Source: AP-15 sp963797115 (lineage in GTDB: Bacteria > Pseudomonadota > Alphaproteobacteria > ATCC43930 > CGMCC-115725). Taken from it: a DNA stretch of 64,000 nt. Of the stretch, positions 19,405-28,570 are shown piece after piece. Both the position numbers and the translations under genes were made by a program. Position 1 is the first letter of the stretch, and every line of letters starts with the position of its first letter. The notes below the pieces were generated by a model that searched no databases, was not told the origin of the DNA, and worked only from the letters and a program-made list of their open reading frames with translations. The stretch covers positions 496,001-560,000 of the forward strand of contig CAWCOH010000001.1 in NCBI GenBank assembly GCA_963797115.1, given 5' to 3'.

Positions 19405-19965
19405 CGCTCCAGCAGCAAAATCAACCCGGTTTCTCCAATAATAGCAAGTGTAATCAATTACTTGCGCTAAGTCGATGGCGCAGCGGGCGAGGAAAACATT
19501 TCCTCTGCCACGGGGTCCGGCAGGGAATCGGCAGGGGATTGCAGCGGCCGAGCCCCAAGACCGGGTGCGGGCTCGCGACCCCGCCGCTGGTTTCCCAAAA
19601 AATACATCAGCGAAGGCGAGAAACGTCATCGCCAGCCTGATGCCGATGTCGAAAATGGACCCGATCATGGCGGGCTGATAACATGCGGTTGCGGCAATTT
19701 TGCGGTCGTCGACGTCCGCGAGAGGCGGCTACGACATTTTGAGCTACGCCCTCAGCGGCGATGCCGCGCGTCGCTGCCCTGCCGCTCCGAAAAACCAACG
19801 AGGCAGAAACGATAGGAGACGCCGCGCGGTCGGCTGCTGCGCGGCGCGCTCGGTCTCACGAATACCGCACGGGGAGTCTTCGAGGGCGTTTCGCAACACC
19901 GCGATGCGGCTGACCGTGGGGACCGCCTCCTTCAACGGCTGCAGCCGCTTCGCGCGGTCTCACAG
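19405..19965. other. Non-coding or degraded region
   Basis: Short reading frames exist on both strands, but none reads as a known protein. A near-palindrome (GTAAT-CA-ATTAC) lies around 19448-19460. The minus-strand stretch near 19668-19590 could encode a short hydrophobic peptide, but support is weak. The region leads into the D-aminoacylase remnant and may contain more of its eroded 5' part. Confidence 0.35.
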
Positions 19966-20246
19966 GTGAAACCCCGCGAGCCCGGTAACATTTCCGCCCG
20001 GGCGTGGGAATTGCCGGACCGCGGGCTGGTGCGCACGGGCTACGCCGCCGACCTCGTCGTCTTCGACGAGCAGCAGATCAAGCCCCGCTTGCCGACGGTG
20101 GAGCAGGATCTACCGGATGGCACCCGGCGGCTGGTGAAGTCGGACGCCATCAGTGCCGCGGTCGTCGGCGCAAGGTCGCTCTCGAAGATGGTGATGGGAC
20201 CGGTGCCTTCGCCGGGAAAGTATTGAAGGGGCGCTTGGCGAACTAA
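19966..20246 (+). pseudogene. 3' remnant of a D-aminoacylase (N-acyl-D-amino-acid deacylase) gene
   Basis: The reading frame contains WELPDRGLVRTGYAADLVVF, then LPTVEQDLPDGTRRLVKSDA. This matches the C-terminal beta-sandwich of D-aminoacylases and related amidohydrolases. After about 20160 the frame slips, and the expected end (VALEDGDGTGAFAGKVLKG) lies in another frame ending at 20246. The metal-binding barrel is absent. Its stop overlaps the stop of the convergent LLM oxidoreductase gene. Such enzymes act on N-acyl-D-amino acids, chemistry related to the nearby hydantoinase, so a former hydantoin/D-amino-acid pathway is possible. Confidence 0.7.
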
Positions 20247-21064
20247 CCGGCGGCAACCCGGCCGACGCCTTCGATGACGGTGTCCCAGTCGTCGACTTCG
20301 CGGTCCTGCGGGTGGACCATGACATGCTGCACCCCGGCGTCCGCGTAGGCGGCGACACGCTCGCGCATCATCCCGACATCCTTGCCGTCCCAGTGCGAGC
20401 GCACCGAGATCGTGAAGCCCGGCTCGGGCCGGTCGCGGCGCAGGCGCTTGACCACGTCGCCGGCCTGCTGCGGCGTCACCTGGCTACCGTGCCAGCCATC
20501 GCCGATGCGCACGGTGCGGCGGTGCGCCGCCTCCGAGCGGCTGCCGTGCCACATCGGGATGTGGCTCACCGGCTGCGGCAGCATCGTCATGTCCTTGACC
20601 ACGGCCGGGATGTATTTCGCGTCGAAGGACACCGGGTCCTGCGACCACACCGCACGCATCATCGCGATGCCTTCGTCCATGCGCCGGCCGCGCTCGTCGA
20701 ACGGCACGCCGAGGGCAGCGAATTCCGGCTCCAGCCAACCGACCCCGACGCCGAGGATCAGCCGCCCGCCCGACAGATTGTGCAGGGTCGACAATTCCTT
20801 GGCGAGCGGCAGCGGGTGGCGCATCGGCAGCACGATGACGCTCGTGCCGAGCCGTACCCGCTCGGTCACCGACGCCACCCAGGTCAGGGTCAGAATCGGA
20901 TCATAGAACAAAGGCGAGCGCGGAAACTGCGCGCGCGGCACGATGATGTGCTCGCTGACCCACACGTCGCTGAGCCCGAGCGCCTCGGCGCGCTGCGCGT
21001 GGCGTTTGATCAGGGCCGGGCTCGCCTGCGATCCCGCCTGCGGCAGGTGCATTCCAATCTGCAT
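20243..21064 (-). CDS. LLM-class (luciferase-like) flavin/F420-dependent oxidoreductase
   Basis: Bacterial-luciferase-like monooxygenase of 273 residues. The start at 21064 has GGGGAG just upstream and gives the family N-terminus MQIGMHLPQAG. Characteristic blocks are WVSEHIIVP, VRLGTSVIVLPMRHPLPLAK, LSGGRLILGVGVGWLEPEF and HRRTVRIGDGWHG. It probably uses reduced FMN or F420 for an oxidation or monooxygenation of unknown substrate. It is divergent from the SDR gene at 21149, so the 84-base gap between them probably holds both promoters. Confidence 0.85.
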   Translation of the reverse strand: MQIGMHLPQAGSQASPALIKRHAQRAEALGLSDVWVSEHIIVPRAQFPRSPLFYDPILTLTWVASVTERVRLGTSVIVLPMRHPLPLAKELSTLHNLSGGRLILGVGVGWLEPEFAALGVPFDERGRRMDEGIAMMRAVWSQDPVSFDAKYIPAVVKDMTMLPQPVSHIPMWHGSRSEAAHRRTVRIGDGWHGSQVTPQQAGDVVKRLRRDRPEPGFTISVRSHWDGKDVGMMRERVAAYADAGVQHVMVHPQDREVDDWDTVIEGVGRVAAG

Positions 21065-21148
21065 TGCTCCCCTCTTTCCTTCGCGCGTTGACAGGCTTGG
21101 CCCCGGCTTCAGAATGCTCGGCAAAATCTGCGAGCGAAAGGGGGAAGC

Positions 21149-21913
21149 ATGCGGTTCACCGACAAGGTCGCGGTCATCACCGCGTTCGCCAACGGGATCG
21201 GCCGCGCGACCGCCGAGATCATGGCGCGCGAGGGCGCGGTGGTGGTCGGCGTCGACAATCACCGGGACCGGCTCGACGAGGCGGTGGCGGCATTGTGCGG
21301 GGCGGGCGGCAAGGCGCATGGCCGGCTCTGCGACGCGCTCGATCCGGGTCAGGTCGAGGCCGCCGTCGCGTCGGTCGACGAAGAGTTCGGCGGGATCGAC
21401 ATCCTGGTCAACGCCGTCGGCGGCAGCACGATCATCGCCAATTCCGGGGCCGGGGTCGACGAGCTGACCTTTGTCGAATGGCAGCGGCTCATCGATTTCA
21501 ATCTCAGCGGGACGTTTCTGTTCACCCATGCCGTGGTGCCGATCATGAAGCGTCGGCAGCGGGGCAAAATCGTCAATCTCGCCTCGATCGCCGGCCGCGG
21601 CCTGAGCCCGACGAGCAGCAGCGCCTATGCCGCTGCCAAAGGCGGGATCATCGCCTTTACCCGCAAGCTCGCCTTCGAGCTCGGCCCCTACGGCGTCACA
21701 ATCAACGCGATTGCGCCGAGCCTGACCTTGACCGAGCGCATCCGCCCCCATTGGGAGAAGCGGTCACGAGAGGCCCAGGCGGCAGAGGTCGCGCGCACGC
21801 CGCTGCGCCGCGTCGCCGAAGCCGCCGACCAGGCCAAAGTCATCTGCTTCTTGGCGTCGAGCGACGCCGATTTCGTGAGCGGCGTCACGATCGACGTAAC
21901 TGGAGGGAACTGA
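21149..21913 (+). CDS. Short-chain dehydrogenase/reductase
   Basis: NAD(P)-dependent SDR of 254 residues, classical length. It has the NAAG-like NAVGGST, the catalytic Ser in NLASIAGRG, and the YxxxK pair in SAYAAAKGG. The C-terminal SDFVSG-like DADFVSGVTIDVTGG is typical of the FabG subgroup. The cofactor motif normally TGxxxGIG reads TAFANGIG, with the first glycine replaced by Ala. The substrate is unknown. The stop lies four bases before the next gene's ATG, so the two are co-transcribed. Confidence 0.88.
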   Translation: MRFTDKVAVITAFANGIGRATAEIMAREGAVVVGVDNHRDRLDEAVAALCGAGGKAHGRLCDALDPGQVEAAVASVDEEFGGIDILVNAVGGSTIIANSGAGVDELTFVEWQRLIDFNLSGTFLFTHAVVPIMKRRQRGKIVNLASIAGRGLSPTSSSAYAAAKGGIIAFTRKLAFELGPYGVTINAIAPSLTLTERIRPHWEKRSREAQAAEVARTPLRRVAEAADQAKVICFLASSDADFVSGVTIDVTGGN

Positions 21914-21917
21914 CCTG

Positions 21918-22604
21918 ATGACGACTTTCGTTCTAATCCACGGCTCATACCAAGGCGGGTGGATCTGGCAGCGCGTGGCGAGCCGGCTGCGGGCTGCCGG
22001 AAATAACGTCTATGCACCCAGCTTGGACGGCTGTGCCGAGCGCAAACACCAGGTCCGTTCGGGCATCACCACCGAGACCCACGCCGCCGAAATCGCCGAG
22101 ATGCTGTTTTGCGAAGACTTGCGCGATGTCGTGATGGTGGGCACGAGCTCGGGCGGCATGGTGCTGTGCCGCGCCGCGGAAACGGCGCGCGACCGCATTT
22201 CTCGAGTGGTCTTGGTCGATGCGCTGGCGCTCTTCGACGGCGAGCGGATTCGCGACATCGTGCACCGCTCGACAGCGGTTCCGAGCGGGCTAACCGCCGG
22301 CCCCTCGCGCGAGGATGCGGAAAACCGGCTGTTCGCCGATCTCGACCCCGCGACGAGGGCCTGGGCGCTCGAGCGCTATACCCTGCATCCGATCGGGATC
22401 TATGAGCATCCGGTGCGGCTGGCCAGCTTCTGGACCCAACCGTGGGATGCGACCGTCATCTGGTGCCGCCGCGCGGTCAACCCGGGCGAGGCGCATCAGC
22501 GCCGGGCCGCCGAACGGCTCAAGGCCAAGTGGTTCGAGCTCGACACCGGTCACTATCCGATGCTCAGCATGCCGGACGAACTGACGGCGGTGCTGACCCG
22601 ATAA
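21918..22604 (+). CDS. Alpha/beta hydrolase
   Basis: Serine hydrolase of the plant-esterase-like alpha/beta fold, 228 residues. The oxyanion-hole motif is HGSYQGGWIW near the N-terminus, the nucleophile elbow is GTSSGG, and the C-terminal catalytic His is in DTGHYPMLS. This subgroup includes methyl-ester and lactone hydrolases. It forms a two-gene unit with the SDR upstream, suggesting sequential steps such as alcohol oxidation and ester or lactone cleavage; the substrate is unknown. Confidence 0.82.
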   Translation: MTTFVLIHGSYQGGWIWQRVASRLRAAGNNVYAPSLDGCAERKHQVRSGITTETHAAEIAEMLFCEDLRDVVMVGTSSGGMVLCRAAETARDRISRVVLVDALALFDGERIRDIVHRSTAVPSGLTAGPSREDAENRLFADLDPATRAWALERYTLHPIGIYEHPVRLASFWTQPWDATVIWCRRAVNPGEAHQRRAAERLKAKWFELDTGHYPMLSMPDELTAVLTR

Positions 22605-22619
22605 CGGCGCCGGCCTATT

Positions 22620-22871
22620 TCACGCCGCGCGCGACGGCTCGTGCCCGGGATTGGCCGAGGTGATCGACACCACAGGCGCGAGCGGTTCCGCGACAGGCGC
22701 AGTCCGGGATTTGTAGAACTTGACAGCGGCGCCGCCGGCAGCGACGAGCAGACCTGCAAAAGCCGATGCCGTCGGCAGGTCAAGGGGCTGGAGGGGCCAG
22801 TGCGAAAGGTAAACCAGCACGGTTGCCAGAAGTGCCGTTATCGTGCCGGTCGCGACATGCGAAGCGTTCAT
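22620..22871 (-). CDS. Small two-helix membrane protein, holin-like in shape
   Basis: An 83-residue product with two hydrophobic segments (GTITALLATVLVYLS and ASAFAGLLVAAGGAAVKFY), separated by WPLQPLDLPT, and a polar C-tail. The size and topology resemble small holins and alphaproteobacterial proteins of unknown function. No lysis gene is adjacent; a muramidase gene is at 59110. It converges on the alpha/beta hydrolase gene. Confidence 0.55.
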   Translation of the reverse strand: MNASHVATGTITALLATVLVYLSHWPLQPLDLPTASAFAGLLVAAGGAAVKFYKSRTAPVAEPLAPVVSITSANPGHEPSRAA

Positions 22872-23095
22872 CGGTTGCCTCCCTCGGGTTGATAATTTAG
22901 CGCCACTCGTCGGTGAGAAGTGCGAGCCGCGTCACACCAGCGCTTCTTATTCATGTGAGGCGATAAACTGGGCTGTCGGTGTCCAGCGAACAGCGCCTTG
23001 GCGGCGCGCTCGCGTCCGCGCGTGAGTGCCGGGATGCGGCTCGGGCGCAATGCCTACTACATTCCATGGGCACCAACAGAGCGCAGAGGAAATCG

Positions 23096-23731
23096 ATGAT
23101 TGCGCGACGCCGGATGCTGGAGGGTTTTGTCGCGTCGGCGACATGGCTTGGGATGTCGAGATTGGTGACGGCAGCCGCACTGCCGCTGACGCCAGCGCAG
23201 ACGACAGGGCCGTTTTACCCGCTCGCTCTGCCTCCCGATGCCGACAACGACCTGATCCATGTTGCCGGTCGCAACGTGGCGGCGAAAGGCACCGTCACCT
23301 ACGTCAGCGGGCGCGTGTTCAACCCGGATGGGCAGCCGGTCGGCGGCGCGCGGGTCGAGATCTGGCAATGCGACGCCAACGGCCACTATCATCACGTTCG
23401 CGACGAGCGCGCCGGTTCCCCGATCGACGAGAACTTCCAGGGTTACGGACAGGCAATAACCGATGTCGCTGGCGGCTATCGCTTTGTCACGATTTGGCCG
23501 GTGTCCTATCCCGGTCGCACGCCGCACATCCATTTCGCGGTCTCCAGCTCGAGCTTCCCGCGCCTTGTCACGCAGATGTATGTTGCCGGCGAGCCGCAAA
23601 ACGAGCGCGACGCCGTGCTGATGAGCGTGCGCGATCCCGCAGCGCGGTCGCGGCTGGTTGTTCCGCTGCAGCCGACGCCCGGAGCCGAGACGGGCGTCCT
23701 GGCCGGCACGTTCGACATCGTCCTTGGCTAA
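23096..23731 (+). CDS. Intradiol ring-cleavage dioxygenase (protocatechuate 3,4-dioxygenase-like)
   Basis: Non-haem Fe(III) dioxygenase fold of 211 residues. The start at 23096 has GAGGA five bases upstream. It begins with an Arg-rich, Tat-like leader (ARRRMLEGF), so it may be exported. Candidate iron ligands are Tyr98 (NGHYHH), Tyr138 (VSYPG), His144 and His146 (PHIHF). The block GRVFNPDGQPVGGARVEIWQ is the family core. Exported single-subunit intradiol dioxygenases of this type are often of unknown substrate. It cleaves catecholic rings in known relatives. Confidence 0.82.
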   Translation: MIARRRMLEGFVASATWLGMSRLVTAAALPLTPAQTTGPFYPLALPPDADNDLIHVAGRNVAAKGTVTYVSGRVFNPDGQPVGGARVEIWQCDANGHYHHVRDERAGSPIDENFQGYGQAITDVAGGYRFVTIWPVSYPGRTPHIHFAVSSSSFPRLVTQMYVAGEPQNERDAVLMSVRDPAARSRLVVPLQPTPGAETGVLAGTFDIVLG

Positions 23732-23942
23732 AGCTGTCGTCTGCCGTTGCGGAGCGGCGGCGCGGCGGCCGCCGCGAATGACGGCTTCAGCGGACGTAGG
23801 AGCCGTTCTATGCCTTACCCACATGGCATGACTATCTTGTTAATTGCGTCAATAGCACTATCGCTCATTTAAGCGCAGGTCCGGTCGCCGCAAGAGGGCG
23901 GAGTGTATAACATGCCCGTTCCCGGCAGATGGAAGGAGGGTC

Positions 23943-24923
23943 ATGTATATCGGCACTCAGATCAGGCCGCGCGATGACGCCGATTACCGGGTCTGGGCGC
24001 AGCTCGGAATCAAGCACGTCTGCGTCGACCCGCCGGGCGATCCGCATCACTGGAGCCTCGACGACCTGCGCCGCCACAAGGAGCACGTCGAATTGTTCGG
24101 CCTCTCGCTCGACATGGTGCAACTGCCGTTGTCGTCGCGCCCGATCGAGGAGGCCGAGAGCCCGAATATCCTGCTCGGCAAGGAGCCCGAGCGGCAGCGC
24201 GAGATCGACAGCATCTGCGGGCTGATCGAGCGCCTGGCGGCGGCCGGCATCCCCGCCGCCAAATACAATCTCTGCATCATCGGCATCCCGCGCACCGCGC
24301 GCGAGCCCGGGCGCGGCGGCTCGCGCAACGCCGCCTTCCGCTGGAGCCGTGCCGACCAGGCCGCACCGCCAACCAAGGCCGGGATCCTTTCCGAGGACGA
24401 GAATTGGGAGCGGATCGACCATTTCCTCAGGCAGGTCGTGCCGGTCGCGACCGCGGCCAAGGTGCGCCTCGCCTGTCATCCGCACGACCCCTACACGCCG
24501 CCCGGCTACCGCGGGGTGACGCGGGTGCTCGGCACGGTTGAGGGGCTGAAGCGCTTCGTGCAGATGCACGAGAGCCCCTATCACGGCCTCAATTTCTGCC
24601 AGGGTACGATCGCCGAGATGCTCGACGACCCGGCGCGCGAGATCCTCGCGGTGATCCGCTGGTTCGGCGAGCGCGGCAAGATCTTCAATGTGCATTTCCG
24701 CAATATCAAAGGGAAGAAGCTCGACTTCATGGAGGCCTTCCCCGACGAGGGCGACATGGACATGGCCCGCTCGCTCGCTGCCTATCGCGATGTCGGCTAC
24801 CCCTACATGCTGATGCCCGACCACGTGCCGCAGATCGACGGCCGCGACCCCTCCGGCGTCGCCTTCGCCTATTGCTACGGCTACATCCAAGCGCTGCTCG
24901 ACGCGCTCGACGCGCGGCCGTGA
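23943..24923 (+). CDS. Mannonate dehydratase family protein (UxuA-like), full-length copy
   Basis: TIM-barrel dehydratase of 326 residues related to UxuA, which removes water from D-mannonate to give 2-keto-3-deoxygluconate. A strong AAGGAGG lies just upstream of the ATG. Metal-site blocks are CHPHDPY (178-184), FCQGTIAEM (219-226), NVHFRNIKG (249-257) and MPDHVPQID (291-299). The enzyme is shorter than the roughly 390-residue E. coli UxuA, and the common CHPDDP motif is CHPHDP here, so another sugar acid is possible. This is the only complete copy in the window; three 5'-truncated copies lie at 27570, 28908 and 34221. About 80 bases after its stop are also shared with the copies at 28908 and 34221. 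Confidence 0.8.
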   Translation: MYIGTQIRPRDDADYRVWAQLGIKHVCVDPPGDPHHWSLDDLRRHKEHVELFGLSLDMVQLPLSSRPIEEAESPNILLGKEPERQREIDSICGLIERLAAAGIPAAKYNLCIIGIPRTAREPGRGGSRNAAFRWSRADQAAPPTKAGILSEDENWERIDHFLRQVVPVATAAKVRLACHPHDPYTPPGYRGVTRVLGTVEGLKRFVQMHESPYHGLNFCQGTIAEMLDDPAREILAVIRWFGERGKIFNVHFRNIKGKKLDFMEAFPDEGDMDMARSLAAYRDVGYPYMLMPDHVPQIDGRDPSGVAFAYCYGYIQALLDALDARP

Positions 24924-25183
24924 CCGCTCCCGACACCGTGGCCGCTCTCACGTTTATTGCAGACTTGCGGTGCTCGGCCGGGCCGTTCGAGATGTGCCAA
25001 TCGCGTCGGTTCTAAGCGCGTCCGCACAAGGCCAATGATCCAACAGCCGGACACCAACCACCCATTCTTCGGCAGCAGGCTGGCGCTGGCGCTTTGAGAT
25101 GCTCGAGGACCGGCTGTCGAGCGGCACAGGAAAGTCGGCCATCGCAACGAGATGATCGATCCATTGTGTTCGGTTGCCCGCGC

Positions 25184-25729
25184 TTACATTGCATCGGGGA
25201 AGCGGACAATGAATCCGTCACGGTTTGGCATTCGCACCTTGGGCAATGTTTGGGCGTTAATCGTGTCGTTTTCCCCGATCAGCTTGTTCAAGGCCAAAAC
25301 GTACGCGGTCAACGCGTACACCTCGTCGTTGGTGAGCGTCATCGGCTGCTGCCACGGCATCGCCCGCCTGATGTAGTCGAACAGTGTCGTCGAGTACGGC
25401 CAGAAATTGGCAATCCTCTTCATTGACGCCGCGATGTCGGTGATCGGATCGCTGCCGACCAATGGTGCCGAAAACACGCCCGCAACCCCGCCCTTGCCGT
25501 CCGGACCATGGCACTGGGTGCATTTGTCCGCGTAGATGCGGACGCCTTGGGCGGGCGTTCCCGCGCCGGGCGGCAAGCCGGTGCCGTCGGGCTCGATGCT
25601 GATGTCCCAGGCGGCGATGGCGGCGGCGTCCAGCGGCTTGCCGACATTGGGCCCGTCAGCGGCAGCCGCGCCCGCAACAAGACAGAGCGCCAGCCAGACG
25701 GCCGCGATCGTCCCACTACGCGTAAGCAT
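25184..25729 (-). CDS. Class I c-type cytochrome, partner of the sulfite dehydrogenase
   Basis: Exported monohaem cytochrome of 181 residues. A signal peptide ends near AAAADG (about residue 25). The haem-binding motif is CTQCH at residues 70-74, with a likely Met ligand in the AMPWQQPM segment. Its gene overlaps the 3' end of the sulfite dehydrogenase gene by 14 bases, so the pair is co-translated. It should pass electrons from the molybdenum subunit to the respiratory chain. It is much shorter than diheme SoxD and more like SorB-type partners in role. Confidence 0.85.
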   Translation of the reverse strand: MLTRSGTIAAVWLALCLVAGAAAADGPNVGKPLDAAAIAAWDISIEPDGTGLPPGAGTPAQGVRIYADKCTQCHGPDGKGGVAGVFSAPLVGSDPITDIAASMKRIANFWPYSTTLFDYIRRAMPWQQPMTLTNDEVYALTAYVLALNKLIGENDTINAQTLPKVRMPNRDGFIVRFPDAM

Positions 25730-27062
25730 GCTTGACCTCCCCCTTGCTGTCGATCGCCCAACTCGTGACGGCGTTGCAATGCTCGTTCAGCACCGCCCCG
25801 GCTGGCGGGACCGACTTCAGCTCGCCGCGATGGGCGACAAATTCGGCGCGGGTCGGTTGCACGTTGCCGGCCTCGTCCCAGGCACGGCTCTGCAAGATTG
25901 CGGTACCGCCATCCCAGCGCCAGGGCATGCGAAAGCGGGTGAAGGCCTTGCTCAGCACCGGCTCCGACAATGCCGCCTCCGCCCAGCTTTTTCCGCCATC
26001 GGCCGAAACCATGACCTTGGAGATCCGGCCGGTGCCAGAGTAGGCGACGCCGGAGATCTCGTAGAAACCCGGCTCCTTCAAAATAAGCCCCGGCGAGGGC
26101 TGGGTGATGAACGACTTGACCTCCTGCAGCAAGTAGAACTGGTACGCCTTGCCGTTCGGCAAAAGCGGCGCGTAGTGCTTGGCCTCCCAAAAGCTCATGG
26201 CCGGCTCCTCCACGAGTTTGATGCGCCGCAGATATTTGATGTTCATGTTGCCTTCGTAGCCCGGCAGCAGCAGGCGCATCGGATAGCCGTTGGCCGGCAT
26301 CAGCCGCTCGCCGTTCTGGTACAGCGCGATCATGGCGTCATCCAGGCCTTTCTTGAGCGGCACGCTGCGGGCCAAGTGCGGCGCGTCGGCGCCCTCGGCG
26401 ATGAACCACTTGGCCTTCGGATCGACGCCGGTCTCCTCCAGCAAGGTGGAGAGATTGACGCCCGTCCACTCGGCGCAGGAAGCCAAGCCGTGCAGAGCCT
26501 GCACGTCCGCCTGAAGCGGCTGAGGCGAAAAGAGCGGCGCGCTGTTGCCGCCGCATTCAAGGAAGGTCACCCGCGTCGTCATCGGATACCGGGCGAGCGC
26601 GTCGAGCGAGAAAACCAGCGGTCGCTTCACCAGGCCATGGATCGCGAGCCGGTGCTTGTTCGGATCGATGTCCGGGGCGCCGCCCCGGGACACGACGAAA
26701 TGCAAACCGTTCGGGGTGATCGTGCCGTTCATCAGATGATGCGGCGTGCGCGCCCCCTGGGCCCCGGGCTGGCCATTCGGGTTATTCAGCGTGCGCACGA
26801 CGTCTTTCTCGAACCGCGACGGTAGCTCGTAGGACTTGATGGTCGCGCCGGGCTCCAGGCTCCACGGCGCGTCGGTTAACGGCGTGTCCGTCGACGGCTC
26901 GGCGGCGGCGCCGGTCAGCGCGCCGAGAGGGGCGGTGCTCATCGCGCCCGCAAGGACGACACCTCGCCCGAGCAGCGCTCGACGGTCCATCAGGCCGTTA
27001 CCAGCAACGGCCCCCACGGCCACGGACTTGGTCCTACGGAAACGACTCACGGAGCCGCTCAT
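25716..27062 (-). CDS. soxC: Periplasmic sulfite dehydrogenase, molybdopterin subunit (SoxC/SorA-like)
   Basis: Sulfite-oxidase-family molybdoenzyme of 448 residues that oxidises sulfite to sulfate in the periplasm. The start at 27062 is set by GGGAGGAAG just upstream. A Tat leader follows (DRRALLGRGVVLAGA, twin Arg at 27-28). The molybdenum-ligand Cys is Cys170 in TFLECGGNSAP. The C-terminal Mo-co dimerisation domain contains GVAYSGTGRISKVMVS and FRMPWRWDG. It is followed directly by its cytochrome. No other sox genes are nearby, so this is probably a stand-alone sulfite detoxification or energy-conservation module. Confidence 0.9.
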   Translation of the reverse strand: MSGSVSRFRRTKSVAVGAVAGNGLMDRRALLGRGVVLAGAMSTAPLGALTGAAAEPSTDTPLTDAPWSLEPGATIKSYELPSRFEKDVVRTLNNPNGQPGAQGARTPHHLMNGTITPNGLHFVVSRGGAPDIDPNKHRLAIHGLVKRPLVFSLDALARYPMTTRVTFLECGGNSAPLFSPQPLQADVQALHGLASCAEWTGVNLSTLLEETGVDPKAKWFIAEGADAPHLARSVPLKKGLDDAMIALYQNGERLMPANGYPMRLLLPGYEGNMNIKYLRRIKLVEEPAMSFWEAKHYAPLLPNGKAYQFYLLQEVKSFITQPSPGLILKEPGFYEISGVAYSGTGRISKVMVSADGGKSWAEAALSEPVLSKAFTRFRMPWRWDGGTAILQSRAWDEAGNVQPTRAEFVAHRGELKSVPPAGAVLNEHCNAVTSWAIDSKGEVKHAYA

Positions 27063-27569
27063 GTCTTCCTCCCTGTCTGCCCTTGGGGGATTGGTCGGTG
27101 CGGTGTATGCGCCTCTTCGAGATTTATGCCAACGAAGTGATAAAGTCACCGTAGCCGGCGTCAGCATCGCGGGAGGCCGTTCAAACCGCTCTTATGCCGA
27201 TCGTAGAGCTGGCTTAAGCAGTTCTTGATCGCTGCTGAGGCGACCGCTCCATGCTGCCCGCAACGTCCGGATTGGGTCACCAGCCACCCAGCGCCACCAC
27301 CACCGTGGGCCCGGTCCTTCACCCTGAGCAGACTCCTGGCCCAGGATGTCGAGCTTATCTCTCCGTCACGGCGTCACAGTGATCGTATTGCAGGCTGGCG
27401 GCGACAAGCGCACTCGGGCCTGAGACATCGAAGTCACGCTGAAGCCTTGCGCGCTTCCTCCAGGAGCAAGCTCTGGTCGATCAGGACATCCCCTGGAAAA
27501 CCGGAGACCATCTCAAACGCCAGGAGAAATTGCGGCCTATCTGGAGGACGCTTTCTCGAAGTGACTCTT
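27063..27569. other. Region upstream of the sulfite dehydrogenase; no gene recognised
   Basis: This stretch contains the probable promoter region of the sulfite dehydrogenase operon next to 27063, followed by about 400 bases with no recognisable protein. It ends abruptly where homology to the mannonate dehydratase gene begins at about 27570. Confidence 0.4.
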
Positions 27570-28202
27570 CCGCGCACGGCGCGCGAGGCGGGGCGCGGCG
27601 GCTCGCGCAACGCCTTCCGCTGGAGCCGTGCCGACCAGACCGCACCCCCGACCGCCGCCGGCATCCTTTCCGAGGACGCGAATTGGGAGCGGATCGACCA
27701 TTTCCTCAGGCAGGTCGTGCCGGTCGCGACCGCGGCTAAGGTGCGGCTCGCCTGCCATCCGCACGACCCGTACACGCCGCCCGGCTACCGCGGGGTGACC
27801 CGGGTGCTCGGCACGGTCGAGGGGCTGAAGCGCTTTGTCGCGATGCACGAGAGCCCCTATCACGGGCTCAATTTCTGCCAGGGGACGATCGCCGAGATGC
27901 TCGACGACCCCGCGCGCGAGATCTTCGAGGTGATCCGCTGGTTCGGCGAGCGCGGCAAGATCTTCAATGTGCATTTCCGCAATATCAAAGGGAAGAAGCT
28001 CGACTTCATGGAGGCGTTCCCCGACGAGGGCGACATGGACATGCCGCGGGCACTCGCCGCCTATCGCGATGTCGGCTACCCCTACATGCTGATGCCCGAC
28101 CACGTGCCGCAGATCGACGGCCGCGACCCCTCGGGCGTCGCCTTCGCCTATTGCTACGGCTACATCCAAGCGCTCATCGACGCACTCGTGCCGCGAACGT
28201 GA
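27570..28202 (+). pseudogene. 5'-truncated copy 2 of the mannonate dehydratase gene
   Basis: Sequence matching the full-length gene starts sharply at CCGCGCAC, equivalent to residue 116, and runs to a stop at the homologous position. The frame is open throughout and one Ala codon is missing (NAF instead of NAAF). All metal-site blocks of the C-terminal half remain. An open frame continues upstream into unrelated sequence, so a chimeric protein could be made, but the N-terminal barrel strands are absent. It shares substitutions PRALAAYRD and IFEVI with copy 3, suggesting those two share a more recent ancestor. The shared 3' flank of copies 1, 3 and 4 is not evident here. Confidence 0.8.
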
Positions 28203-28249
28203 CCGGCGGGGTGGAGGCTACCTCGGCACCAAGCCTCCGGTGGCTGCAC

Positions 28250-28549
28250 TTAGCAAATTTCTGCCGTAGCAAAGCTTTTGTTAACTTTGATCTGGTCAGC
28301 GCGCTGGCGTGCTTCCCATAGATCGCGCTGCATTTGCATGCGCAGCCAGGTATCGGCCGTGCTGCCGAAAACTTTTTCCAGCCGAATGGCCATATCCGGC
28401 GAAACCCCGGTATGACCGTTCAGAAGATCGGATAGCGCCTTACGCGTGACGCCAAGCGCCTCAGCTGCCGCGGTCACGGTAAGCCCGAGAGGTTTGAGGC
28501 AGTCCTCCCGGACGATCTCGCCGGGATGCGCCGGGTTGTGCATTTCCAT
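28250..28549 (-). CDS. higA: HigA-family antitoxin
   Basis: A 99-residue XRE-type DNA-binding antitoxin. It begins with the family hallmark NPAHPGEIVREDCLKPLGL and has a helix-turn-helix (TVTAAAEALGVTRKALSDLLNGH), followed by MAIRLEKVFGSTADTWLRMQ. It neutralises the toxin encoded just upstream and usually represses the shared promoter. The gene order toxin-antitoxin is standard for higBA. The pair sits between two truncated mannonate dehydratase copies. Confidence 0.9.
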   Translation of the reverse strand: MEMHNPAHPGEIVREDCLKPLGLTVTAAAEALGVTRKALSDLLNGHTGVSPDMAIRLEKVFGSTADTWLRMQMQRDLWEARQRADQIKVNKSFATAEIC

Positions 28550-28570
28550 CTCTCGTCTCCCGTCCTGGGC

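Noticed and set aside
18205..19668. A 487-codon minus-strand open frame across the acyl-CoA dehydrogenase gene
   Set aside because: Antisense shadow; the plus strand has all family motifs and a ribosome-binding site.
23755..23778. GC-rich palindrome (GCGGCGGCCGCCGC) after the intradiol dioxygenase gene as a terminator
   Set aside because: There is no T-run and self-complementary GC runs are common at this base composition; not supported as a terminator.
25536..26825. A 429-codon plus-strand open frame opposite the sulfite dehydrogenase
   Set aside because: Antisense shadow of the SoxC-like gene, which has a Tat signal and the molybdenum-ligand Cys.
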